64,000 bases of DNA from Marasmius tenuissimus (Eukaryota > Basidiomycota > Agaricomycetes > Agaricales > Marasmiaceae). The notes under the pieces are model-generated. The model had not been told where the DNA came from and did no database searches. It saw only the letters and a list, made by a program, of their open reading frames with translations. Made by a program: the position numbers and the translations under genes. Of the stretch, positions 40,452-52,387 are shown one piece after another. The stretch spans positions 1,054,001-1,118,000 of the forward strand of contig JAQOTA010000047.1 of NCBI GenBank assembly GCA_029532415.1, in the 5' to 3' direction. The first letter of the stretch is position 1, and each line of letters starts with the position of its first letter.

Positions 40452-43400
40452 ATGTTCGACGTTAAGAAATTCTTCTCTGGTCGCTTTGACAGCACTGGAT
40501 TCTGCCAGACCTATAACGGTGAAATGGAAGCTGTTACCAAGGCTCAAGGCCTTTATCGTCACCTTACCGGTGCAGCTAAGAAGCCAACGTACCCTTTGGG
40601 GGACATCATTCCGACCATTATGGTCACTCCTTCCCCTGGTGCGGCAGCTACGCCTGCAGTTGCACCTGCTGGTTCCGACAAGGAACCTGATTGGGCAGAC
40701 CCTACTGAAGCCCAGATCACAGCGTATAACACCGCACTGGAAGCATGGGAGGAGAAAGACCTTCAGCTGATGGGTATCATTCAGTTGACCTCTATGAAGG
40801 AAGTCTTTGAACCGCTCAAGGACATGGATGCTGCCAAAGCCTGGTCCACCATTGTCACCACCTATGGCGAACCAACTTTGTCTGCCATTTATAGCGGCTT
40901 CTTCAAGCTGGTGTCCTTCTGGCTTACCACTAGCCATCCCCAGGCTGGCATTACCAAGTTCAAACACTACATTGAACGTCTTGCCGAGGTCGGGGGTGAA
41001 CTCCCCAAGTTGATCAAAGCCCTCCTTCTCATCGCGGCTATTCCTCCCAAATGGGATGCCGCTTCCTCCAAAAGTCCCTTCATGACTTTGATAGGGATCC
41101 TGAGAGCTCCAGCGCCCTCACTGTAGCCGACTTTCATGAAGCAATCATGATCGAATACGAGCGCCAGAACCCTCAGCTTGCCAACCGCCTCTTTGCGGTC
41201 AAGCATGCTGGCAACTGTGAGCCATCCTTTGGTCAGCAGCAGTGTCCGCCGCAGCAATGTCAGCAGCAGCGTGGCCAACAGCATTAACCACAGCAGCAGC
41301 AGCAACATCCTTCTTCGAACCAGAACAACGGTAAGAAGAAGAAGCAGCAGCAGCGTGGTACCCGTGGTGGCATCAACCAGCACCAGGGTCCTAGCCACGC
41401 TGGCGGTAATAACGGTGGTAACAATCAGTTGCATGGTCACTCCCATCTGGCATCTTATGCATCCGTTGTAGCTTCCCCTGCTCCTATCCATCCTTACTCC
41501 TCGATCACCGACCGCAGGGAACGTATTGCGTTGAATGCAGTCAACAACTCCTTGCGCGCCAAGATCGCCAGTGCCCCTCCTGTTCGCGCTATGGGATCAC
41601 CGCCCCCAGCTCATTTCACCGGTCACTGGGACAAGTCCTGCAACAGCACTGTCCCTCAGTCAGCTGTCAAGAAGAACCCGGCTGCCATGCAGTCCTTCAC
41701 CGGCTTCAAGCCGTCTCAGTCAGTATTTGATGTCTGTGGAGCACGTTCCCTTGCTGACAGACTTGGTGCCCCCAAGACGGCGCAGTATCTCAAACCCTTC
41801 GAACAAATTGTCATGTCTGCCACCAATCATTCGCTCCAGGACCGCATTGAACAACCACGTGCGTCCTTGTCCAAGCGTCTTTTGGAGGATGATGAGGGAT
41901 ATGAGGGAGCTGGATCTCCTTCTTCTACTTCTTCCAAACGCTCTCATAGCACTGATCCTGATGAAGATGTAGAGATGGACTGGGGATCTGATGATGGTAT
42001 GGATGGTATGACTTCTCTATTCGGTAATGATGTTGACAACAACATTGCCGAAGCTGCAGGAGTAGAGGACGTACCAGATGACGTCTCTCTTGGATCGTTC
42101 CACGATGACAGGCAAGTACCATACCTTGACCTGCTTTCCCAAGCTGATGCAAACCTACAGTGCTGCTCTCAACTAGTTGGTATCAGTAGTGCGCGCGGTA
42201 GTTGTAGTGATCTGGTATCACTTGTACATTTTTGCAATGCTATTTTGACCCACTTTGTGGGATGTACTCAATGTAAGGGAAAGAAAAGTGTGAACAACGC
42301 ACAGGGTTGGCTCCTTGATTCTGGTGCCTCCTCTCATTTCACAAATGATATGAATGATTTCGCTGAATATGAATCGCTTGATGGTCCTATCGTGAATACT
42401 GTGAATAAGGGCAACCCTATACAGATAAAGGGTAGAGGCACTGTCTTCATTAAGCATAATGTTGAAGGACATGACGGGAAACTTACTGAGCGTGTTTCAC
42501 GTCTCTATCCTGTCTATTACATACTGCAATTGGATATACGCTTGCTATCCATGGGAGAGTTCCTTCAAGATGGTCTATCAATTCATGGAAACGCAAAGAA
42601 GTTGGGCTTCTACTCATCACAGCGACAACAGTCGCTTGTTTCCTACCCTCATATGCCTAGTCAAACCATTTATTGGGTACACTCACGGAAAGCATCTGCT
42701 GAGGTTTTAATGGCCAAGTCAGTTGTTTACAACATCGACTACAATATTGAGCACAGACACCTTGGGCATACATCAGATAAAGCCTTGAACAAAGCTCGGA
42801 AACATACGCAAGGTTTCCCACTTGACCTAAAGATGCCTACTAAGAAGACACCTTTGTGTCATGGTTGTGCTGAAGGCAAGATGCATGAGAAATTGCTCCC
42901 CAACTCTACTACTAGAGCTTCTAAGCTGTTTGAATGCATACATTCGGATTTGAAGTCGTACCCGGTTGATTCGTATCACCGGTACAAGTACTACATCTCT
43001 TTTCTTGATGACTGCATGTCCTACGTTTGGACCTCCAAGCTTAAGACAAAGGAGGAAGCAGTACCTGCTGTAAGGGACTTCCTTACTATGGTCAAGACGC
43101 AATTCAATGATGTTGTCAGGACCTGGATGTCCGATGAAGGGGGAGAGTACAAAGGAGACAAGTTTGATGCAGTACTAAAAGAGTATGGGATCCAGAGGGA
43201 TCAAAGCATACCGTATACACCACAACAAAACGATCGTGCTGAACGATTCAACAGGACTATTCATGAGAAGGCTGAAGCTCTTTGCTTTGAAGCGTGTATG
43301 CCTCAGTCCTGGTGGGAATTCTGCCATGTGCACGCCATCCACCTCTACAATCGCACTCCTGTGCAACGTTTAAGCTGGCAAACTCCGTTCGAAATGCTTT

Positions 43401-45840
43401 ACGGCGAAGCACCTGATGTTTCACATCTCCGAGTAATGGGTTGTGCAGCCTACATTTTCATTCCCGAAGATCGTAGGAAGAATAAGCTCGCTCCTCACAG
43501 TGAGTTAATGACATTCATCGGCTACCAAGACAAGATGAAAGGCTTCCTATTCATGCGAAGTAACAATACCGTGTTCAAAGGTAGTACTGCACTGTTTGAT
43601 GAGACGCTATACAATAAGTGTCCTGATGCCAAAACTCATGGCTTCACACCTGTCGGTAGTGAACCATTTTCTTTGGGTGAAAAACCCAACATTCCTTCAG
43701 AAGATGAAGACTCTGACGATGATTGGGAAAATACTCTGTTCCCAGATCTCAGACATCGCTCCGAACCTTCTAAGCAATCAGAACCTCAGGTTGACGAACC
43801 TGCAGGTGACCCTGTGCCAGGGGATGTGCCACTCCCTCAATCTGGTCCTCTGACGCCTCCAGGTGAGCATGCCGTTCCTCCACCTGCACCAGCAGCAGAT
43901 GGTCCACGCTGGTCTTTGAGGCAGCGGAAGGGTACAACGCAACTTGGTAATATATTTGGTGAACAGCAGAACCCAAATAGACCCTCAAATATTGTTTGCG
44001 ACTTAGAGAATAAGAATACCTGGAGAAATGTCACTGGAGATAAAGAACCTTCGCATCCAGTAGATCGTCCTAGCTCTTCACAATCTAGGAAAGGCAAAGG
44101 TGGTAAAAAGGGGATTCCTGGTCCACTTACGCCTCCGCCTGCTCCAGAACCCAGTGGAAGCACTGAGTCGCATGAGGAAGAAAGCGTAGTCGAAAGACTC
44201 ACCCAAGAAGGGGGAGTAGGATTTGTGATTTACCTGTTGAACAATGCTGTTCCAGTTCACAATTCACTTCCAACGTCTGATACTCCTGATTTCTCTAACA
44301 TCAGAGAGTGGACACTCCACGATAATCTAAAGTTGCCTGTTGAGCAACAGAAGGAATGGAAGAATGCTTGCCACAAAGAACTTGAGGCACTTCGTAAGCG
44401 CAAGGTCTTCGAACTCTGTGACTTGCCTAAAGGTCACAAAGCCATCAGAAATAGATGGGTCTTCGACGTTAAGTCGAATGGTCGCAAGAAAGCAAGACTT
44501 GTTGCCAAAGGTTTCTCTCAGGTTGAAGGTGTAGACTTCAATGAGATCTTCTCACCAGTTGTTCGTTATGAGACTGTTTGTATGATGCTTGCTCTCACAG
44601 CTCTCAAAAACTGGTACATCACTTCTGTTGATGTTAAGAACGCCTTCCTTTACGGCGATCTTGTTGAGGAGATTTACATGGAACAACCTGAAGGCTTCAA
44701 AGTCAAGGGCCAAGAATGTAAGGTACTACATCTGCGTCGTGCATTATATGGACTGAAGCAAGCTGCCCTTGAATGGTGGCAGACCCTCAGCTTGTCCATG
44801 GAAGTACTAGGCTTCAAACACCACCCTCTGATGCTGGACTCTTCATCTGCAAAGATCCGAAGAGTGGTGAAGTTGTGTATGTGATCATATACGTTGACAA
44901 TGCACTCTTCATGGGTCCTAACAAAGCTTTTGTTGACAAGAAGAAAGCCGAATTCATGGCTCAATGGGAATGCCACGATATGGGCAATGCTAGCGAGTTT
45001 CTCCGCATGAGCATCCGTCGTGAAGGCAATAAGATCATAATTGACCAGAAGGATTATCTGAAGAAAGTCCTTGAACGTTTCGGGATGCAGAATGCAAAAG
45101 GTGCTCCTATGCCCTTACCTGCTGGCTATGTGCCAACTCGCAACGATGAACCAGTCAATCCTGCTATTCGCTCCAAGTTCCAGTCTGTGATTGGGTCGCT
45201 TCTGTACATTATGCTGGGCACACATCCTGATATTGCCTATGCAGTTATGAAGCTTTCCCAGTTCTCTTCTAATCCAACGAAGGAACACCTTGATAAAGCT
45301 CTGTATATCTGCTGCTATCTGGCTGGCACATCAGACTATTCACTTGTCTACGATGGTGACTCTGATGAAGGTCTCCTTGTGTTCACAGACTCAGATTGGG
45401 CTGCCGATTCTATCAAATGCCGTTCGATCACTGGCTACTTCTTCAAGTTAGCAGGGGGCATCTTCTCGTGGCAATCACATGCCCAGAAGACTGTAGCTCT
45501 TTCTTCCACTGAGGCTGAGTATATGGCACTGTCGGATTGCAGTCGTCAAGCTTCCTGGATAAGATCGCTACTCTCTGAACTTGGAATTGACTTAGGTCCT
45601 ATTCCAATCTGCGGAGATAATCAAGGCTCTATCTTTATTGCATCTAATCCGGTTCAAGAATGCTGAACCAAACACAGATATTTGATATCACTATATTTGA
45701 TCGTGTGTTGAAGATGGCAAAGTTGAGTTGTTCTTTATTGAAGGAGTCTATAACCCTGCAGACATGTTTACAAAGAATCTTGGACATGAAAAGTTCTTAC
45801 GGTTCAGAGATCACCTTGGACTTGAATTCTATTCGTCCAC
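40452..45840 (+). pseudogene. Copia-2 Gag-Pol, broken
   Basis: The start at 40452 (MFDVKKFFSGRFDSTGF) opens a copia Gag. A frameshift lies near 41065, and the frame that continues the protein meets TAA at 41285-41287 in a Gln-rich tract (CAA to TAA). From there one frame of 1151 codons runs to 44884. It carries protease WLLDSGASSHF, the integrase zinc-binding region HRHLGH with CHGCAEGK, IHSDLKSYP, DEGGEYKG and RAERFNRTIHEKAEAL, and RT DVKNAFLYG. A second frameshift near 44800 leads to the frame with YVDN instead of YVDD (Asn codon 44899-44901), which would disable the polymerase, then SSTEAEYMALSD of RNase H. The last 60 codons contain further shifts and stops. Confidence 0.9.
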
Positions 45841-45874
45841 TTGATTCACTCAGATGTGCTTTTCAGCTGCACTT

Positions 45875-45886
45875 AGCGAGGGGGTG
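45875..45886 (+). other. Copia-2 polypurine tract
   Basis: A purine-rich run ending GCGAGGGGGTG lies directly before the 3' LTR, interrupted by one T. Confidence 0.5.
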
Positions 45887-46197
45887 TGTTGAATCTGTGG
45901 ACTATTATTAGATCCCAGTATATCCGAAGTCCTGGTTCATACTTCCCGTCATCATATTATGCAGGACTATTGTTCCATTTATCATTTCTACTTATGATCA
46001 TATGTACAATTTTCATTGTTATCCTTATATGGTATATACTATGGTCTCTACATGTATATAAGCTCGTAGTTCTCTATCTGAATCTACAGTGTGCTTGAGC
46101 TTCTACGTCTTGCCTCTATCTCTCTAAACTCCTCTCTGGTAAGTAGTAGTGTAGCCATGTTGTAGTCCTCTGCGCTAGGCGTCATGCCGGCTCATCA
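45887..46197 (+). repeat. Copia-2 3' LTR
   Basis: 311 bp, from TGTTGAATCT to GGCTCATCA. Most differences from the 5' LTR are C/T or A/G, plus a short replaced patch near 46135. Confidence 0.9.
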
Positions 46198-46449
46198 CGT
46201 GCTTTAGCTTATGCGGGTGCTTTAGCATGAGTACGGAACTTGGAAGCCTTAGACTCTTATCTGACTTTATTAAGTGAGCCTTTCACTTGGCCTCACACAA
46301 GCTGCATACAGTAATGTAAGTACAAAAAACTATCTACATATTAGTAATGGTACTATGGCACAATGCTACTCTAGAGAAATGGAGACACAAGTTGAACTTG
46401 TGCTCAAAAAATATTCTGCCTTGCGCGCCTGTCTTATTGAAAAGCGTGG
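46198..46449. other. Spacer between copia-2 and KDZ2
   Basis: 252 bp of A/T-rich DNA with no gene. It begins with GTGCTTTAGC words related to those just before copia-2. Confidence 0.35.
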
Positions 46450-46456
46450 GAACAAC

Positions 46457-46800
46457 CACCTGAGTGTACCACCCCTGATCACAAAGTAGCCGCCGCATCA
46501 CATGTACATGTGGCCACCATTTTGTGATACACTGCACTATGTATCGGGGTCTTCAATATCTCTGAGATATATCCTTCGATATCTCATTACCTCCTCTCTC
46601 AACTCTCTCAGTCATCCCTTCCCCGACTCCCGCCCTTCCCCCGCTCCTCCCGTGATCACCTTCCTTATTCGTCACCTCGATATGGAACGTCCCACGCGAG
46701 TCGACCATCACCTCTACCGTCGTTCCCTCCCTCTCCCCTCACTGTCATTACTCTTGTCCTCTCTTCCTGCCTCCTTTCTACGACTTTTTTCTTACTCTCT
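46457..46800 (+). repeat. KDZ2 left terminal inverted repeat
   Basis: About 344 bp. It contains palindrome ACATGTACATGT 43 bp from the end (46500-46511) and an inverted pair ATCACAAA/TTTGTGAT that could form a hairpin. Its inner part is pyrimidine-rich and leads into the transposase start at 46839. Confidence 0.88.
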
Positions 46801-46838
46801 TTTACTTTGTCATTGCTCACACCCAGTCACATCGTCTC

Positions 46839-49800
46839 ATGAAGCGGCAACGGCGCAAGACAGGTGGTTTATCCCGAAGTGTTGATTTTTTTACGACCCG
46901 GGAGGACGACGAACCCCAATACGAACAGAGGAAGAGTACCTCGTATGAGCAGCGGTGGAACGAGGCGAAGGCTCAATTACGCCGTGCATTTGACGGTAAG
47001 ATCGTTTGTTTTCCCTCTATTATATTACATAGGGCTAACCTCTCCCAAAGCACTCAACGCCGGACGGTCCCGTCTCTTCCAACTTTCCGCAGAGAGCCCC
47101 AACATCCCCATCTATGATTCCGCCGCCGACGACAACGATGATTGGAACGACGACCACTTTCAGCCTGCAGTCGGTGAGGAGGGGGTTATTAATAGCAACG
47201 CTGGAGGTGAATACCAGTATCATACCCTCCTCAGCAGTCTGCTTGAGGATGCACCCCAGTACGTCTTGATTCAATCTATCTCGCGATCTCATCATAATAA
47301 CATCCATGATTTGCCTCTAGACGAATCGACATGCGAGACCGGCACTACAGGACCGAGGACATCAATCAAAGCTGGCAACGGCAACTGCCACGTTTGGCGG
47401 ATGCTTACCTGAAGTTTCGCGCGAATGGGGTTCCAGACGACGAGGAGCTTGACAATGAGGAGGGCAGGATACACATGCTGGACTTTGACGGTGTGTTGAC
47501 AACTACTATATTCTGCTACATTTTACTGAGTTGTGACAAGACTACACTCATGATGCTAGGTTCCGCTTGGTTCGAGATGCGCAGACCGTCAACGAATCTC
47601 TCCTACGTTATGGGGTTATTGGCGGCAGTCCTGACCAACCAAATATCGCATTCCCGGTCCATTTCCTCGAAACATTTCGCCAAATCCATCGAGTTTGTCC
47701 TCGTTTCACTATCAACGGCTTATCTCGCGTTGCTACCAACATCCACGGGGTGAGTCAGCGATTCCGGCTCGTATACACCCTTACTTACGGCCCGTACTCA
47801 GCGTTTCCCTATTCCCTCACTCGAAGATCAACTCCGCGTGGCGTACGACGCCTATCTTTCTATACAGAAGGTTGTCCAAACAGAAGTGGATGGGGAATTG
47901 GGCCGTGATCCGCATGATCACTTTGTACGCAACGTCTGTCCACCCTGTATGTATCAGCTCAAGGACGAAACACCATTGATTCCATCAATTCTAATGGCAA
48001 TGGACGGAAATAATTCGTTGAAAATGGTGGATACTGAAAAGAGGTCCGGGCGAAGCCGCTTGGACACTCGAGTTCGTGAACATCCCCGCTGGTTAGACCC
48101 AGCTACCGTGGACGTCTTCAAAGACGAAGTTGTGAACTCACGCCGGCGTTCGGAGGTATGATTCTATCCCTGACCTTGATAGATTGCATTGTTGACCCGT
48201 CTCTTCGCAGAACGTTCCAGCCGTCCCTGATGCCAACCTTTCAGAAAGCCCCTGTGATGGACCTGAACTTGACGACGAGGGAATCGCGTGGCTCAATGTC
48301 AACGAATTGGAGGATTTGGAGACCTGCGTCAATGCCTGCGTTGACCGCTGGAAGGCTGCTGGGCCTGATGCAAACAAGAAAATGTATTCCTTCTTCGCCA
48401 TCTCTGGAATATTCCTCTCTGTTTGTCGGCATGGTCATGTTCTTGTGATATGTGATATGCGACGGAGTGGAGAACTGTGAGTTTTTCGGCTCCTGATGAC
48501 TTTCTCAACATACTGACAACGCCCTATCCAGCATGAAATATCCGCTAGCCATCGTCAAGGCCCTATTGGAGCGCTACGGCAAGGATATCGGACTTGGCTA
48601 CGACATCATGTGCGCGTTCTACAAAACGTTACTCCGGAGCCCTCAATTGGGGAATCGAGTGGTTGGTTGCCGTCTCAAGGGAGTGGTGCCTGCATTCCAC
48701 GGTCACGCCCACAATCGCAAGTGCCAGGTCTGTTGGCACCCCATGTGTATTGAGGGTGTTGGGCTGGAAGACTTTGAGGGCTGTGAGCGGTGCTTCTCGG
48801 AATCTAATCACCTTGCATCTAGCACACGCCTCGCGACTGAGTTTCATCGCCATCAATCAATCATGGAGCATTTCGACTTCCAGGATGTGGATAAACATAT
48901 GACTTCCGGTACGTAGCATTGTAACATCCGAAAACTCCACTTTTGCTCACAGCTTGGCACCAGGGAACTTCATTTACCAGAATTACCGCCAAGCTCTCGA
49001 GAGACTGGCCGTGGACGGTCCCTTATTCTCCGAGCTTTGCGAAGAGTACAGTGTTTCAGAGGAGGATTGCACCCGTTTTCTGGCAGAGGAAACTGAGCAT
49101 CTCTCAAAAGAATCCGAGGACCCACCTGAATTGGCAGCCCGGCTTGACTACGTCGAGTTGCTGCAGAAGGTGACCAACCTCAAGTGCGTAACTAATCACT
49201 CAAATGTCATCATCTTACCAATGGTTCAGTAGGAACACCTCCGATGAAGCGCAAGCCAAGGCCAAGGAAGCGGCCCGCAGTCAACGAGTATCACGCAAGC
49301 AGGCCAACTCCTTGCAGACAAGGTCACGGACGACTCTCGAGCGATACAAGGTGGCACTGGATGAGCTGCTGGACTTCGAAAACGAAAATGACCATTACCG
49401 GAGATGGGAACCCACCGATCGCGAATATCAAGACACTATGCTGGCTATGCGTGGTCGAAAATACCGCCAAGCATTGGAGAAGCTGGAGCGTTTGGTTGTT
49501 CAACGTTTGCTCGAGTTGACGAAGTTGAACATGAGTGGCGTTGGTGAGTAACCATCATCTTTCATTGTGCCTGGTCTCCGAGTAACTTCCGCTCAGGTTA
49601 CAAGCAGCGAGAGAAGATCACGCAAGCCCTTCGTGCCCGTGCGAAAGCTATTCAGAAGGCGCTCGATGCGTATAACGAGGCAGCCTGTGCCATGGATCCT
49701 CCGAGGCAGTCCCTCGATTGGAAGGATGTTCTCAACATGGCAACTGTCGCAGATTTCGACCTCCTAAAGGACACCCATCTCGACATTATGTTTGCTCCTT

Positions 49801-50460
49801 GGGCTCAACCCGGTCATAGGGAATGCATGCGGTTATTCTTCGGACTCAAAAGGGCGCGTGAAGAGATCACTCGACTCAATGTCGAGATTCAACGTCTGAT
49901 TACATTTATGATTGATGATCATGCTGACCACTATCACGCAATAGCACGCGCACGCAGAGAGAATCGGGCAGAACTGGCGTCAGAACTGGAGAGTCGGATG
50001 AATGTTGCGTCGGAGATTAACGGTCACATTGCCATTCGGCTGGTCCAGGCCAGTGAGCTTGATGGTTTTTCTGGTAAGTCGTTCGTTTTCTTCAGGTGAG
50101 AACTGGGCAGTTTGACATTCACACCACCATAGGGACCCTGCTTCCGGGTGAACGGAAAGGCCGAGACCCAGCTATCACAGACTCGGCCCCACTTCCACCG
50201 TGGGCCTCTGTTGTGCTTGGTTTGACCAAGAACAACGAATCGTATGCGATGCACGGGTCCTCAAGAGACCTCTCAGAAATTCTCCCCACCGTGTCCGAGA
50301 CGAGTACTCACCAAGAGGACCTACTAGATTACTTCGAAGGATTATCAGTTGCGAGCTCAGGGTATCAACGTTCTTCATAGTGGTTAATTGATTTCTTTTC
50401 TATTATCTACGCAATCATAGATCGCGCAAACGTTGATTGATCCGGGCTACCTGAGATTCG
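46839..50460 (+). CDS. KDZ2 transposase (KDZ family)
   Basis: The start at 46839 (MKRQRRKTGGLSRS) lies 39 bp inside the left repeat. About 12 exons with 48-75 nt GT-AG introns are needed; not every join is certain (the one near 47495-47560 has a weak donor). Catalytic motifs appear in order: MDGNNSLK (Asp 48003-48005), GLGYDIMCAF (Asp 48602-48604), GCERCFSESNHLAS (Glu 48785-48787). Between them lie FAISGIFLSVCRHGH and VVPAFHGHAHNRKCQVCWHP. The C-terminal third is coiled-coil-like (LERYKVALDELLDFENEN, FGLKRAREEITRLN), ending near LLDYFEGLSVASS, with a predicted stop after a last short exon near 50457. It lacks the Cys-rich N-terminal block seen in KDZ1. It is expected to bind the terminal repeats and cut the element out. 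Confidence 0.85.
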
Positions 50461-51236
50461 ACCGGCAATTAAGGTCCGGTGTGATTCCAAAGCCTTGTCC
50501 TTCCGCCACCAACAAGTCGATAAGCCAGTTCATTTGTGAGTCTCATACCTCGTATTCCCCTTTCATCGGCTCACCAGCATGACAGCTACCCATGTCAGTC
50601 TTCAACTTGCAGCCAGAAGAGATTGAGTGTCTCAGGCTTCAGGGAGACGCGGAAAAACGGTGGTTGTCACTACGGGGTATACGGGAGGAAGATATGGACC
50701 GACTGCTTCTCGAGCGTCAAGTGAATCGGGTTGACCAACACAAGAGACACCAAGGATTGTGAGTACTCTCGCTATTGTGTTATACTGGAACCTTTCACTA
50801 ACCCGAGGCCCTGATCTACAGTCTACGTGAAAAACGTGGTGAGCTTGAGCTATACCGGTACGTTCTCGTGAGTTATGCTTGATTCTTGACGTAGCTCTGA
50901 TGTTTCCTTGCCTTCAGTCGCAGAATTCGTCGTTATGAACGGTGGCTTGCTGAGGTTACTCCCGGCCATTTTCGTTACAACGCTGAACAGGAACAAAGGT
51001 GGATTCATATGAAAGACAACGCACAGGCGTCGTGGGAGGCTGCGAAAGAGGAGTCCGAGTGGCTAGGAGGGATTGTAGACGGCCTGGGATCAGCAAAGCA
51101 ACCACGACCTAGGGTTGTCCGTCCCCGAAAACGACTTCCTCGACCTTCGCCAGAGTTACGAGCCTTGATCAAGCGTAAAGTCGACCTTGTGTATCCCAAC
51201 GAACCCGTCCCTGTATCTCACACGCACGCAGCTTAA
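50433..51236 (+). CDS. KDZ2 small plus-strand gene, charged helical protein
   Basis: The open stretch IDPGYLRFDRQLRSGV near 50440 joins, over an intron 50535-50597, to FNLQPEEIECLRLQGDAEKR. Then follow REEDMDRLLLERQVNRVD, GELELYRRRIRRYERWLAEV and a basic Pro/Arg tail (RPRVVRPRKRLPRPSP), stop at 51234-51236. An ATG at 50592 would give a shorter start. Introns at about 50760-50821 and 50857-50918 keep the frame. No known domain; the RR-rich helix resembles the neighbouring companion proteins. It may instead be a C-terminal extension of the transposase after a frameshift. Confidence 0.5.
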
Positions 51237-51317
51237 ATTTGATTACATTCATTTCTTATGACTTGTGTAAACTCCATTCAACGAGAACTAAAGAAGTACA
51301 ATGATGGTCCTATGGTT

Positions 51318-52190
51318 TCAAAGTCCCACTTCCGCACACAGTTCACGTAGGTATGGCTCAAAGAACCTAAGGCGGCCCATGCGGTAACGCTCCTCTACCG
51401 TCCATAGCGTGCCGAATGTATCTTCGTCTATGGAGTCCTCCTCTTCGAGTGCCGAGCGAAGAGATGAAACACAAGAACGAAGCTCGTGGGCGAGCTCGGC
51501 CAGCAATCGAAAGCGCTCTGCCAGAGGGCTATATCCGTTGATGTTGATTATCTTTCCCGCGATAGTATCTGCGGATGTCATAAGAGAATTGAAGACTGCG
51601 TCGGGATGGGCGAGAGGTGAAATCGAGGGGCGTTTGGCCTGTTTCCAACACATGAAGTTGTGATAGAGGTCCTCGCAGTACTGAAACGGATTTCCTTGAA
51701 TTTCTCGTACCAAACTGCCTTTAAGGGTAGAATAATAGTGCGAGTACCATCTAAAACGTGTTGGAACGACCGAAAAATGAACGAGCTAATGAGGCATACC
51801 TGAGGTCTCTTGCCAACCGCTCTTCAGCCTGCGCGACGTCGCCACCAAAGATCGTGTAATAGGCCTTTTTAGTCTTGTTGGCTCTGACTTCTCTGGAGGC
51901 CGGGCTTCAGGCCAATGAGATGGATCAGTCAAAGGAAGATGAGGTACGGACTCAGCGCGAAGTAGCTGAAAACGCTGCTTTCTTGCTCTCAGAAGGCGCC
52001 TGAAATCCAAGCGAGTAGTCCGGAAGAATTTCTTGGTCTCGTTGGCTCGTAGTCGCCTGAAGTAACATATTCAAATCAGTAAGGACACCGAGTGAGTATA
52101 ATGAGATACTAACTCCCCACGAAGTTGTTGGAAACTTTGCTTTCTCTCTCTTTGACGACGCCTGAACTCCAAGCGCATCCTGAATAAACA
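51318..52190 (-). CDS. KDZ2 companion gene, second (duplicate) copy
   Basis: The minus-strand exons include MRLEFRRRQRERKQSFQQLR (near 52180) and TRLDFRRLLRARKQRFQLLR (near 52010), an internal repeat, then SHWPEARPPEKSEPTRLKRP. After an intron near 51795-51720 comes REIQGNPFQYCEDLYHNFMC, NGYSPLAERFRLLAELAHEL and FFEPYLRELCAEVGL. The last part parallels the 3' exon of the gene at 52388-53225 (KEIQHNHRTFLDQLSVQALQ, EFKLFKEVSEGLIEVLGNIH, ELRELYQYKY), so the two are tandem relatives. The start is uncertain, and the MPR-type N-terminus seems lost or replaced. Confidence 0.55.
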
Positions 52191-52387
52191 GTCAGTTATC
52201 TTTTTTTCATTCAATGGGTACTGTGCTCCCACGTCACTCACCCTCGATACCGACGACTCGGCCAAGCCTGTCCCCTTCTGAGGTGATTCATTCTTGTCGG
52301 CTGATGATGGAGGGAGAGGGAACCAGGAGAACGAGAACAAACTACTTCAAGCGCCGGTGGTATATGACTAGCGCCCACTCAGTCTCA

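Larger units (their letters stand above)
39847..46197 (+). mobile_element. Copia-2, older Ty1/copia retrotransposon
   Basis: LTRs at 39847-40155 (309 bp) and 45887-46197 (311 bp) differ at roughly ten places, so it is older than copia-1. The target duplication is imperfect: TGTGC (39842-39846) and CGTGC (46198-46202). The primer-binding site and polypurine tract are present. The coding region is broken by frameshifts and stops. Confidence 0.93.

Noticed and set aside
41060..41130. Programmed frameshift between gag and pol in copia-2
   Set aside because: The shift lies inside conserved Gag sequence, and the element has other frameshifts, a stop and YVDN. Copia-1 has a single frame.
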